From Pseudomonas lutea (lineage in GTDB: Bacteria; Pseudomonadota; Gammaproteobacteria; Pseudomonadales; Pseudomonadaceae), in assembly GCF_000759445.1 (NCBI RefSeq), contig NZ_JRMB01000001.1, positions 558,001 through 622,000 on the forward strand: a stretch of 64,000 nt of DNA. The letters run 5' to 3'. The notes beneath the pieces were generated by a model. That model did not search any database, was not told the origin of the DNA, and saw only the letters and a program-made list of their open reading frames with translations. Shown one piece after another: positions 25,143 to 33,993 of the stretch (positions are counted from its first letter, which is position 1; each line of letters begins with the position of its first letter). A program made the position numbers and the translations under genes.

Positions 25143-26564
25143 TCAGAGCTCCTTCTTCATGTGTTTTTCGATCTGCTCAAGGGACTTGCCCTTGGTTTCC
25201 GGCAGGCAGGTGAAGACGAAGATCAGCGAGCCGATGTTGATGGCCGCGAAGACGAAGAAGGTCGGGTTGCCGATCGTGTCCACGGCAATCGGGAACAGGA
25301 ACGCGACGGTGGCGTTGAATAGCCACTGCATCGACACCGCCGTGCCGGTCAGCAAGCCGCGGACCTGCATCGGGAACAGCTCCGACATCAGCAGCCAGTA
25401 CACCGGTGAAATGCACATCTGCATGAACAGCAGGAACACCAGAATGCACGCCAGCGCGGTGTAGCTCTGGGTCAGGTTCTGCGGCATGAACTGCAGGACG
25501 CAACCGAGGGCCGCCTGCATCAGCACCACGATGACCAGGCCGGTCATCAGCAAGTGCCGACGCCCGTAGCGGCCGATGGCCCAGATGCCCAGCAGGGTGG
25601 CGATGACCGATACGATGCCGTTGCCGATGGTCGCGGTCAGCGCGGCGTTGGTGCCCATGCCGGTGTTCTTGAGGATGATCGGCGTGTAGTACATGAATGC
25701 GTTGACGCCGGTGAACTGCGCGGTAAACCCCAGCCCCACGCCTATCAGCAGCAGTTTCAGGATCCACGGCTGACGCAGCAGTTCGCGGGCGGGCACGCGC
25801 TTGTGGGCCTGCTTCTCCTGGGCTTTCATCTCCTCGACTTCGCGCTGGGCGGCGTCTTTGGTGTCGCGCAGTTGTTCCAGCACATCTTGCGCTTCGTCAA
25901 AGCGGCCCTTTGAGGCCAGCCAGCGCGGCGATGGCGGCACGAAGAAGGTGCCGATCAGCAGCAGAATGCCCGGCACCATGGCGATGGCCAGCATGTAACG
26001 CCAGATGCCGGGCGTGTGCAGCAGCGCTGCCAGCACGGCGCTTAGCACGTAGGCCAGCAGCTGGCCACTGACGATCATCAGTTCGTTGCGGCTGACCAGC
26101 CTTGCGCGTCGCGAAGGCCCGGCGATCTCGGCGATGAACACCGGCACCGTGGCGGAACCGCCCCCGACGGCGATACCCAGCAGGAAGCGCGCCGCGACCA
26201 TGAACGGCACCGAAGGCGCCGTCGCCGTGCCGAGCGCGCCGACGATGAACAGTATCGACAGCATGCGCAGGGTCACGCGCCGGCCATAACGGTCGGACAG
26301 GTAACCGCTGCCCAGCGAGCCAAAGGCTGCGCCGACGATCAGCGATGCGGTGATCAGCCCTTCGCTGACGGGGTTCAGGCCCAGACCGCCTTGGTCGAGC
26401 GGCAAGGTCATGAAGGGCAGGGCACCCGCGATGATGCCCGTGTCGTAACCGAAAGCGAGTGCGCCCATGGTGGCGACAAGGACCGAGATGAAAATCAGGC
26501 GCCGCGCCGAAGCGCGCTGTTCGCCTGGTTGGCCTATGGCGGCGGATGGGGAACTGGAAGACAT
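25143..26564 (-). CDS. MFS sugar porter family transporter
   Basis: A 473-residue twelve-helix proton symporter of the sugar porter family. Family signatures are FGYDTGIIAGALPF in helix 1, GYLSDRYGRRVTLR after helix 2, PPSPRWLASKGR after helix 6, FTGVNAFMYYTPIIL in helix 7 and PETKGKSLEQIE at the C-terminus. It is related to XylE, GalP and inositol permeases. It is a single gene with no catabolic partner, so the sugar or polyol is unknown. Confidence 0.92.
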   Translation of the reverse strand: MSSSSPSAAIGQPGEQRASARRLIFISVLVATMGALAFGYDTGIIAGALPFMTLPLDQGGLGLNPVSEGLITASLIVGAAFGSLGSGYLSDRYGRRVTLRMLSILFIVGALGTATAPSVPFMVAARFLLGIAVGGGSATVPVFIAEIAGPSRRARLVSRNELMIVSGQLLAYVLSAVLAALLHTPGIWRYMLAIAMVPGILLLIGTFFVPPSPRWLASKGRFDEAQDVLEQLRDTKDAAQREVEEMKAQEKQAHKRVPARELLRQPWILKLLLIGVGLGFTAQFTGVNAFMYYTPIILKNTGMGTNAALTATIGNGIVSVIATLLGIWAIGRYGRRHLLMTGLVIVVLMQAALGCVLQFMPQNLTQSYTALACILVFLLFMQMCISPVYWLLMSELFPMQVRGLLTGTAVSMQWLFNATVAFLFPIAVDTIGNPTFFVFAAINIGSLIFVFTCLPETKGKSLEQIEKHMKKEL

Positions 26565-26716
26565 GAAAACCTAAACCTCTCGTGGAACCGGCGTTGTGCC
26601 TGCTCGCTGACGTCGTGGTTAGGGGCATGTCGGCCCTGTGAGTTCCGTGCCGTGGCGAAAAAACTCAACGATCTTACTCGGAGGGTTAACCCCAATGCAG
26701 CTGGGGCTGAATGGTT

Positions 26717-29428
26717 TCAGTCGTTCGCGACCGTTGTAGCCTCGGTTTGAGCGTGGCTGACGGCCGAACCAGGGCCCAGAATCTCGGCCACCTTGTGCGT
26801 GAAATTGTTGATGCCGAACGGTTTGAGCAGCACGGCCATGCCGGTCTCCAGCTGGTCGCCGTCGACCGCAGCGTTTTCCGCATAGCCGGTGACGAACAGC
26901 ACCCGCAAGGCAGGGCGCATTGCCCGCGCCGCGTCAGCCACTTGCCGGCCGTCCATGCCACCGGGCAGGCCGACGTCGGTCACCAGCAGATCGACTTCTT
27001 CCATGGCGCGCAGCACTTGTAGCCCGGACGCGCCGTCTTGCGCTTCGCTGACCCGGTAACCACGCTCGCGCAGGGCATCACACATCAACATGCGCACGTG
27101 GGGTTCGTCGTCGATCACCAGCACGCTTTCACCGCAGCCCTGTTCCTGCAAGGCGCATCGGTTCGACACCGGCTCCGCTTCGCCGCAATAACGCGGCAGG
27201 TACAGCGCGATGGTGGTGCCGGCGCCCGGGGTGGAACGCGCCCTGACGGTGCCGCCGGACTGGTGCACGAACCCGTGGATCATCGACAGGCCAAGGCCGG
27301 TGCCCTGACCGATGGGTTTGGTGGTGAAGAACGGATCGAAAATCCGGTCGAGAATTTCCGGGGCGATGCCGGTGCCCGTGTCGGTCACGCTGATTTCGAT
27401 GTAGTCACCCTCGGCCAGTTGCGCCTCTATTCTGACTGCGTCCGCGCTGGCGACATTGCGCGTGCGCACGGTCAGCTCACCGCCGCCGGGCATGGCATCG
27501 CGCGCGTTGAGGGTCAGGTTTACCAGCGCGCTTTCCAGCTGGGGTGCGTCAATTTTGCTGAACCACAGGTCGCCGCTGGCGAGGGTCTGCGTGCTGATGG
27601 ACGGGCCGATGGTCGAGGAGATCAACTGGCCCATCCCCGCCACCAGCCGGTTGATGTCGGTCGGTTTGGGGTCCAGCGTCTGACGTCGCGAGAACGCCAG
27701 CAGCCTCTGGGTGAGCAACGCTGCGCGGGTGGCCGAATCGTGGGCGGCATTGACGTAGCGATCCAGAGCGTCCACCCGGCCGTTGGCGATGCGCCGCTCG
27801 ATCATTTCCAGGCTGCCGAGGATGCCGGCGAGCAGGTTGTTGAAGTCGTGAGCGATGCCGCCGGTGAGTTGTCCGACCGCTTCCATTTTCTGCGCCTGAC
27901 GCAGGGCTGAATGGGCTTCTGACAACTCCTGAGTACGCGCCAGCACGCGCTGCTCAAGGGTCTCGTTGGCGCTCTGGACTTGTTGGAACAGGGTGGCGTT
28001 GTCGAAGGCAATGGCTGCTTGTGCTGCCAGCGCCGACATCAGGTTTTCATGCCGGGAGGAGAAGCGCCCCGGCTCGGGATGGCCGTAAAACAAACCGCCC
28101 AGCACTTCTCCCGAGCGCGACACCACCGAAACCGCCAGGTAACTGCGCACGGGCAAGTGACCGGCGGGCAGGCCGAAGTGGGGTGAGGTCAGGCCGTAGC
28201 GCGGGTCCTGCAGGATATCGTCGGAGCGCATGACCCCTTCGTTGAGAAAGGTCGGTGCGAATACCGGCGTCGCCCGAGGCCCGGGCAGGTGGGCAAAGTC
28301 CTGCGCCTGAGCGCCTGACAGGGTGAACAGGTCGAAGTTGTCGTCGGCGATGTTATGGAAATACGCACCGAATGCAGCGCCGGTCATCTCACGGCCGGCG
28401 TCGGTCACGGTCTGCACCAGGCGTTTAAGGTCGAGATCGACAGCCAGCTCGGCGTTGACCCGGTTCAGTGTCTCCAGCGTGCGCGTTTCTTCTCGCAGCG
28501 CCGCTTCGCTGGCTTCAAGGGCTGCGCGGGACAGGTGCGCGTCGGTGACGTCGTAGCCTTCACAGAAGATCCCGGTGACCTGGCCTGCGGGGTCAAGCAG
28601 GGGCTCATAGATGAAATCCAGGTAACGGACTTCGGACGGGGCATCGGGATGGCTCAGCTGGATCGGTGTGCGTTGGTGCACCAGGCGCTCGCCCGTGTGG
28701 TACACCGAATCGAGCCACTCATAAAAGCCCTGGCCACCCAGCTCCGGGAATGCCTCATAGATGGTCTTGCCGACGTAATCGCGCTCGCCGAACAGACGGG
28801 TGTAGGACTGATTGACGAACTCAAAGCGGTGTTCGGGGCCATTGAGAATGGTGATGAAACCCGGTGCCTGCTCGAACATTTTGCGCTGGCGCACCAGTTC
28901 TTCGGCCTTGCGCCGCTCGGCCAGCACCCGCTCGGTGACCTCATGGCCCTGATTGAGAATGCCGGCGATCAGGCCGTTCTCCCCACGGATAGGCGTGAAG
29001 CTGTAGTTCCACCAGGTTTCCTGCAGTTGGCCGCCGCGCTCCATCATCAGCAATTGATCAAACGCCGAGAAGCCTTCGCCCTTACTGACGGAGGCCTCCA
29101 TTTGCGGCCCCACGATGTCCCAAATGCTGGCCCAGACTTCGCGCGCCGGCCGGCCCAGCACGGCCGGGTGCCGATCCGCCGGAATCGGCGCCCAGGCATC
29201 GTTGTATAACAGGCAGAAATCCGCTCCCCAGTAGATGGCCGTGGGAAAGCTTGAGTGCAGGCAAATGCTGATGGCCGAGCGCAACGACTGCGGCCATTGC
29301 GCGGGCTCGCCCAATGAGGTGGCCGCCCAGTCGAAGTCTCGGATCAATTGCCCCATTTCACCGCCGCCGCGGAGAAAATCCGGGGTTTGAGCAGGCATAT
29401 GTACGTTATCCGACTTCATGGGTGACAT
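26717..29428 (-). CDS. Hybrid histidine kinase (PAS-PAS-GAF-HisKA-HATPase-REC)
   Basis: A soluble hybrid sensor kinase of 903 residues with no transmembrane helix. In order: a PAS domain with IYWGADFCLLYNDAWAPI, a second PAS domain (EQAPGFITILNGPEHRFEFV), a GAF domain, the HisKA helix with the phosphorylated His in GGIAHDFNNLLAGIL, the ATPase with LTLNARDAMPGGG and GTGLGLSM, and a receiver with VLVIDDEPHVRM and its acceptor Asp in LLVTDVGLPGG. The layout is common in Pseudomonas orphan hybrid kinases. The ATG at 29428 is used; a second ATG is three codons downstream and a TTG 45 bp upstream. No partner regulator is adjacent. Confidence 0.9.
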   Translation of the reverse strand: MSPMKSDNVHMPAQTPDFLRGGGEMGQLIRDFDWAATSLGEPAQWPQSLRSAISICLHSSFPTAIYWGADFCLLYNDAWAPIPADRHPAVLGRPAREVWASIWDIVGPQMEASVSKGEGFSAFDQLLMMERGGQLQETWWNYSFTPIRGENGLIAGILNQGHEVTERVLAERRKAEELVRQRKMFEQAPGFITILNGPEHRFEFVNQSYTRLFGERDYVGKTIYEAFPELGGQGFYEWLDSVYHTGERLVHQRTPIQLSHPDAPSEVRYLDFIYEPLLDPAGQVTGIFCEGYDVTDAHLSRAALEASEAALREETRTLETLNRVNAELAVDLDLKRLVQTVTDAGREMTGAAFGAYFHNIADDNFDLFTLSGAQAQDFAHLPGPRATPVFAPTFLNEGVMRSDDILQDPRYGLTSPHFGLPAGHLPVRSYLAVSVVSRSGEVLGGLFYGHPEPGRFSSRHENLMSALAAQAAIAFDNATLFQQVQSANETLEQRVLARTQELSEAHSALRQAQKMEAVGQLTGGIAHDFNNLLAGILGSLEMIERRIANGRVDALDRYVNAAHDSATRAALLTQRLLAFSRRQTLDPKPTDINRLVAGMGQLISSTIGPSISTQTLASGDLWFSKIDAPQLESALVNLTLNARDAMPGGGELTVRTRNVASADAVRIEAQLAEGDYIEISVTDTGTGIAPEILDRIFDPFFTTKPIGQGTGLGLSMIHGFVHQSGGTVRARSTPGAGTTIALYLPRYCGEAEPVSNRCALQEQGCGESVLVIDDEPHVRMLMCDALRERGYRVSEAQDGASGLQVLRAMEEVDLLVTDVGLPGGMDGRQVADAARAMRPALRVLFVTGYAENAAVDGDQLETGMAVLLKPFGINNFTHKVAEILGPGSAVSHAQTEATTVAND

Positions 29429-29667
29429 CTCGAAACGGGCATTCGGGAAGGTGATGGACCGGGATTGGCGCAAGAGAGTTCAGCGCCTGGACGAACGGCA
29501 GATGCCCGCCCGCCAGTGCTGGGACTGCCACGGGCCGTTATTCGCCAGGCGCCGGATGGCTTGAACGCCAGGAAATTATGGCCTCAAGCTATCATGCTGG
29601 TCACGGGGAGGCAGTTTGCCAGCAAACGGGAGCGGTGTGGGGTTTATCGAGCGCGCTTCGATGCCGT

Positions 29668-30474
29668 TCAGCGGTACGGCGTTGCCAACTGGCGCCAGCC
29701 ATAAAAGGCCAGGGCTGTCAGCAGCGCACCGAGCCACACGATCACGCCTGCCCAGAAGGTGTGCGACATGAAATGCCAGCCCTGCAGCACACGCGTGGTG
29801 CCGTAGATCATGCCGAGGAGCATCGAGCCGTAAAGGACGGCCCTGGCATGCCGCCAACGGTAGCGACGCGCCACAAAATACAACGCGACCATGGTGAAGC
29901 CGCCCGAAGCATGGCCGCCCGGCCAGCAACGGCCCGGGCCTGCCTCATGCAGCAGCGTGAAATTCTCGAACCATTCCTTTTTCGCCATAGCCCCGCCATA
30001 CAGCGTCGTCTCCACCGGGCAGTAAATGCTGGTGTGGCTTTTGAAGAAATGGATCATGCCGGTGACCACAGCGAAGGCCACCACCACGTACAGAAGGTCG
30101 CGGCGATGGCGCGCCGTAAAACGCAGCAGCGGTGCGATGTGCAATTTCTCAAGCAAATTCAGCAATCGGCCGGGGCGTTCCGGTTTTAACAGTGGCCAGA
30201 TGAACGAGAGGAGGGCGCCAATGATGGCCGCTTCCCCGGTGAGATCCGGGATGATCCGGGGCCAGCGGTGCGTGAGATTTTCAAACAGACGATTGTGCCC
30301 ATAGGGGAAGGCATGATCGGGGTAGTACAGCCAGTTGCTGATGACTTCGTCCAGCGACGTCAGGTCGAAGACCACGAAGATCGCCAGCGCAATGGCGATC
30401 GGCAGACCCAGGTTCCAGGCATAAAATCTTGATCGTTCGCTGCGCACGGTTGTATCCCGAAAAGTTTGCGTCAT
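29668..30474 (-). CDS. PAP2-family membrane phosphatase
   Basis: A 268-residue protein with about six transmembrane helices. The three PAP2 motifs appear as KSHTSIYCP, GRCWPGGHASGG and RVLQGWHFMSHTFWAG, with the first and last diverged from the consensus. Related enzymes remove phosphate from lipid A, undecaprenyl pyrophosphate or phosphatidate at the periplasmic face. It is divergent from a membrane-anchored histidine phosphatase gene, suggesting a shared role in envelope phosphate remodelling (inference). Confidence 0.88.
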   Translation of the reverse strand: MTQTFRDTTVRSERSRFYAWNLGLPIAIALAIFVVFDLTSLDEVISNWLYYPDHAFPYGHNRLFENLTHRWPRIIPDLTGEAAIIGALLSFIWPLLKPERPGRLLNLLEKLHIAPLLRFTARHRRDLLYVVVAFAVVTGMIHFFKSHTSIYCPVETTLYGGAMAKKEWFENFTLLHEAGPGRCWPGGHASGGFTMVALYFVARRYRWRHARAVLYGSMLLGMIYGTTRVLQGWHFMSHTFWAGVIVWLGALLTALAFYGWRQLATPYR

Positions 30475-30730
30475 TGCCTCGACCGGTTCGAACCGACGGC
30501 GCGCCGAACCTATCGTTGTTCAGGTCAATGTCGGGTGACGGCGATGTGAAAGGTTCATTGGGCGCAGGACGCCACGCTGGATTGCTCATATTTATAGGCA
30601 AAGGTTATCCGGCTCGGTCAGCAAACCAGATTTAACTTTTCGTCATTGTTTATTCCACTGCTCAACGGTTGCAACGCCCACTGTTTTTTTCACAAGGCCA
30701 TAACCAAATAACGATGTGTCTCTTTTTAAG

Positions 30731-31477
30731 ATGGCCATCAATCTCGACATGGATGCCGTTGTCGATTCATCTAATGGCCTGAACTCAATGATGCGCAAAC
30801 CCTTGTTTATTCCGCTGGCTGACAAAGCCGGCAAGTTGTCACGACCGGGCAAAACATCCAGGCTACTGATGACCGTTGTAGCGATCGCCGTGTCGTTGTT
30901 GATATTGACCGGTTACACCTATTGGCCCCGGTCGCCCGTCGATCTGGCAATCGACAGCCACTCGCGCATCGCCAGTCTTTACGACAGCTGGAAGAAAGGC
31001 GAGGTGGTGATGCTGGTGCGCCACGGCGAGCGCTGTGACCGATCAAACAACGACTGCGTCGGGCCGCGCGACGGCATCACCCGCCACGGGCAGCAGGTCT
31101 CGGCAGAGGTCGGCCGGTCGCTTGAGGGGCTTGGGTTGACGCAGACCGACGTCGTTGCCAGCCCGTCAACGCGGACCCTGCAGACGGCCGAGTTTCTGGT
31201 TGGCCATCCGGTGGCGGCGCAAGACTGGCTCTTTGACTGCGAAAACATGAGCCTGGATCAAGTGATGGCCCACAAAGCGAGCCAGCGCAATCTGGTGCTG
31301 GTGACCCACAGCGGTTGTATCAGCCAGATCGAGAAACAACAGGGTTATTACCACGCTGATATGAGCGACTACGACAGCGTGGTGTTCATTTCAATGAACC
31401 GGCAAGGCCGGCCAGTGATAAGAGGGCTGTTGAATCCCGAAGGCTGGAATCAACTCATGGTGAAGGGCAGTAAATGA
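30731..31477 (+). CDS. Membrane-anchored histidine phosphatase (Ais-like)
   Basis: A protein of about 248 residues with an N-terminal transmembrane helix (LLMTVVAIAVSLLILTGY) and a periplasmic histidine-phosphatase domain. The RHG motif is VMLVRHGERCDRS, and the second catalytic His lies in LVLVTHSGCISQ. It resembles Ais, the LPS core heptose(II) phosphatase, including the paired cysteines near the active site. The start is uncertain: ATG at 30731, a GTG 15 bp upstream, or ATG at 30791 are possible and none has a good ribosome-binding site. Confidence 0.8.
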   Translation: MAINLDMDAVVDSSNGLNSMMRKPLFIPLADKAGKLSRPGKTSRLLMTVVAIAVSLLILTGYTYWPRSPVDLAIDSHSRIASLYDSWKKGEVVMLVRHGERCDRSNNDCVGPRDGITRHGQQVSAEVGRSLEGLGLTQTDVVASPSTRTLQTAEFLVGHPVAAQDWLFDCENMSLDQVMAHKASQRNLVLVTHSGCISQIEKQQGYYHADMSDYDSVVFISMNRQGRPVIRGLLNPEGWNQLMVKGSK

Positions 31478-31546
31478 ATGCGCGATAAATAAACGTCAGA
31501 CAACTGCAGTGCACTTGCTCAACACGCAGTCACTTGGTCGCAGGGT

Positions 31547-31840
31547 TTATTTGCACAATTGATAACCGACGCCATACACGGTATGCACCAGCGGAAAGTC
31601 AAAGCCATCGTCGACGACTTTTCTGATTTGATGCACCCGAGTGCCGAGCCCCGTACTTCTTTCAACCCCGTCTTCGCCCCACAGCTTCGCCGCAATTTCC
31701 GCCTTGCTGACGATCGCCGGACTTCTGGCCATGAGCAAGGCCAGGATGTCGATGTTGGTTGGATTGAGCTTCAAATGTTTATCGGCCCTGAACGCTCGGT
31801 ATTTTTCCGTGTCCAGCATCAGATCTTCAACCACCAGCAT
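31547..31840 (-). CDS. Stand-alone OmpR-type winged-helix DNA-binding protein (no receiver)
   Basis: A 97-residue frame encoding essentially only a Trans_reg_C winged helix: LKLNPTNIDILALLMARSPA, KAEIAAKLWGED, TRVHQIRKVVDDG and VHTVYGVGYQL. Normal OmpR-family regulators place a receiver of about 120 residues before this. The upstream in-frame sequence is repeat-derived and has no receiver motifs, so it is either a truncated regulator or a small stand-alone DNA-binding protein. The start is unclear; ATG at 31840 is the latest that keeps the whole domain. It is followed by the histidine phosphatase gene on the other strand. Confidence 0.65.
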   Translation of the reverse strand: MLVVEDLMLDTEKYRAFRADKHLKLNPTNIDILALLMARSPAIVSKAEIAAKLWGEDGVERSTGLGTRVHQIRKVVDDGFDFPLVHTVYGVGYQLCK

Positions 31841-32180
31841 AAATACGCCCACCTTTGCGACAGTGGGCGGGATAGTAGGTGGGCAGTTGTCAAAAATTAG
31901 TTCGGGTCCCGTGAACAAGCCGTTCAGCAGCAGGGCGTCATGGTCATCGCCCTGGCGGTCGGGGCGTGAGGTTTCACACTCGAAATCAACCAGATGTCTC
32001 GACTTCTTCCCGGCTGAAGCCGGTCCCACTGGGCGGGTGGCTTGGATTTGTCCTGGCTGAAGCCGGTCCCACTGGGCGGGTGGCTTGGCTTCTCGCGGTC
32101 CCACTGAGGTGGATGCATGCATCACTGCGCTGCACTGCACCTGTGTGGGACCGGCTTCAGCCGGGAAGGGGCCCTTGAAT
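31841..32180. repeat. Repeat-rich region with three REP palindromes
   Basis: No gene is supported here. Two direct copies of a 43-bp unit containing GGCTGAAGCCGGTCCCACTG lie at about 32009-32090. A third, inverted palindrome (GGGACCGGCTTCAGCCGGG) lies at about 32146-32165, just beyond the 3' end of the UDP-glucose dehydrogenase gene. The arrangement may end transcription of that gene. Frames reading through the palindromes are not considered real. Confidence 0.7.
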
Positions 32181-33575
32181 TCAGCCGAGGGTCCCGCTTG
32201 CAGTACGTTTGTAAGGGCGCCATTGCTTCTGCGGGATCGGCAGTTCGCAAGACTCCCCGCGCCCGATCGGGAAATAACGAAAACCGCTTCGGGCCAGTCG
32301 TTCTGTGTCGTACAGATTGCGACCATCAAAGATCACCGGCGCACGCAGGCGTTGCTGGATCAGCTCGAAGTCCGGTGCCTTGAACTGCTGCCATTCGGTG
32401 CAGATGATCAGCGCGTCACTGCCATCGAGGGTCGACTCGGGCGTGCCCATCAGCACCAGGTCCTTGCGTTGCCCATAGAGACGTTGGGTTTCCTGCATCG
32501 CTTCGGGATCAAACGCTCGCACCGTCGCGCCGGCTTCCCACAGCGCCTCCATCAGCACCCGACTGGGCGCGTCACGCATGTCATCGGTGTTGGGCTTGAA
32601 CGCCAGACCCCACAACGCGAATGTTTTGCCACGCAGATCTCCGTCGTAAAAAGCCCTGACCCGCTCAAAGAGCTTGCTCTTCTGCCGCTCATTGATCGCT
32701 TCGACCACCGCCAACAGGTCATTCGAGCAGTCGGCCTCTCGGGCGCTGTGGATCAGCGCACGCAGGTCTTTGCCAAAACATGAACCGCCGTAACCGCAGC
32801 CGGGGTAGATGAAGTCGTAGCCGATGCGCGAATCCGCGCCGATGCCGAGCCTCACTGACTCCACGTCCGCACCCAGGTGTTCCGCCAGTTCGGCGATCTG
32901 GTTGATGAAGCTGATCTTGGTCGCCAGCATGCAGTTGGCCGCGTATTTGGTCAGTTCCGCGCTGCGCAGGTCCATGAACATGATCCGGTCATGGTTGCGA
33001 TTGAAGGGCGCGTACAGCTCACGCATCACGTTGCGCACGGCCTCGTTGTCGCAGCCGATGACGATCCGGTCCGGGCGCCGGCAGTCGTTGACCGCAGAGC
33101 CTTCCTTGAGAAATTCCGGATTGGAGACGATATCGAACTGCAATAACCGCCCGGCGTGGCGCAGGGCCTTGTCGATGTGCCCGCGCAAGGCGTCGCCACT
33201 GCCCACCGGCACCGTGGACTTTTCGACGATAATCAGTGGCTCGGAGCGGTGCGTGGCAATCGCCTCGCCGACGGCGAAGAAACCGCTCAGGTCTGCCGAG
33301 CCGTCCTCGCGTGAGGGCGTGCCGACAGCGATGAACAACACGTCGGCGTGCTCAATGGCAAAACGGCTGTCGGTGGTGAATTGCAGACGCCCGTTGTCCA
33401 GATGTTCGCGTACCAGGTTTGCCAGCCCCGGCTCAAATATCGGCACCTGGCCTTGGCGCAGCTGCTCGACCCTGGCGTGGTCAATGTCCATGCAGACCAC
33501 CTCGTGGCCCACTTCCGCAAGCACACTCGCTTGCACCAGACCGACATACCCGCTACCGAAAACGCTGATTTTCAT
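32181..33575 (-). CDS. ugd: UDP-glucose 6-dehydrogenase
   Basis: A 464-residue NAD-dependent enzyme oxidising UDP-glucose to UDP-glucuronate for exopolysaccharide or LPS modification. It opens MKISVFGSGYVGLVQASVL (Rossmann loop), with VEKSTVPVG, SNPEFLKEGSAV, LTKYAANCMLATKISF and the catalytic cysteine in PGCGYGGSCFGKDL. All key residues are present. The ATG at 33575 begins the conserved fold; an ATG three codons earlier is possible. No polysaccharide genes adjoin it, and it is flanked on both sides by repeats. Confidence 0.93.
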   Translation of the reverse strand: MKISVFGSGYVGLVQASVLAEVGHEVVCMDIDHARVEQLRQGQVPIFEPGLANLVREHLDNGRLQFTTDSRFAIEHADVLFIAVGTPSREDGSADLSGFFAVGEAIATHRSEPLIIVEKSTVPVGSGDALRGHIDKALRHAGRLLQFDIVSNPEFLKEGSAVNDCRRPDRIVIGCDNEAVRNVMRELYAPFNRNHDRIMFMDLRSAELTKYAANCMLATKISFINQIAELAEHLGADVESVRLGIGADSRIGYDFIYPGCGYGGSCFGKDLRALIHSAREADCSNDLLAVVEAINERQKSKLFERVRAFYDGDLRGKTFALWGLAFKPNTDDMRDAPSRVLMEALWEAGATVRAFDPEAMQETQRLYGQRKDLVLMGTPESTLDGSDALIICTEWQQFKAPDFELIQQRLRAPVIFDGRNLYDTERLARSGFRYFPIGRGESCELPIPQKQWRPYKRTASGTLG

Positions 33576-33993
33576 GGGGATCATCCTGAAGAAGAGTGCT
33601 GGAAACTCGCCGACGCTTGATGGGCGAATTCACCCGTCAGGCCCAGCGTGACACCTTCAAATTTCGATCCCGTGAACGTTTTATGGCCAACAGAGGGTTA
33701 ACAGCTTGTGGATGTGCGGGGTAAATGAAAGACGCCTCCCGACGTCGCCGCAGGCTCAGTCGCCCTCTCAAGGCGATGCTGACGTCGATAACGGATGGCG
33801 GCTCTGCATGCGTTCGTAGGAGCCGGCTTGCTGGCGAACCCGATCTGTCATTCGGCCCGGAGGTGGCTGAATCATCGCATTCGCCAGCAAGCCGGCTTTT
33901 TGTGTGGGACCGCAGCGCGGCAAGGTTCATCTCGCTGCACGCGACATCTTTTGTAGGACCGGCTTCAGCCGGGAAGGGGCCGGCGTGACCGAG
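33576..33993. repeat. Repeat-containing intergenic region
   Basis: About 420 bp with no gene. An inverted pair of the CGTAGGAGCCGGCTTGCTGG type spans about 33814-33899; its right arm is truncated after CCGGCTTT. A single palindrome with GACCGGCTTCAGCCGGGAAG follows at 33957-33980, close to the 3' end of the YN-GYP regulator gene. Confidence 0.7.

Noticed and set aside
30480..30505. GGTTCGAACC resembling a tRNA T-arm
   Set aside because: It is an isolated short palindrome. No acceptor stem, D-arm or anticodon arm could be laid out around it.
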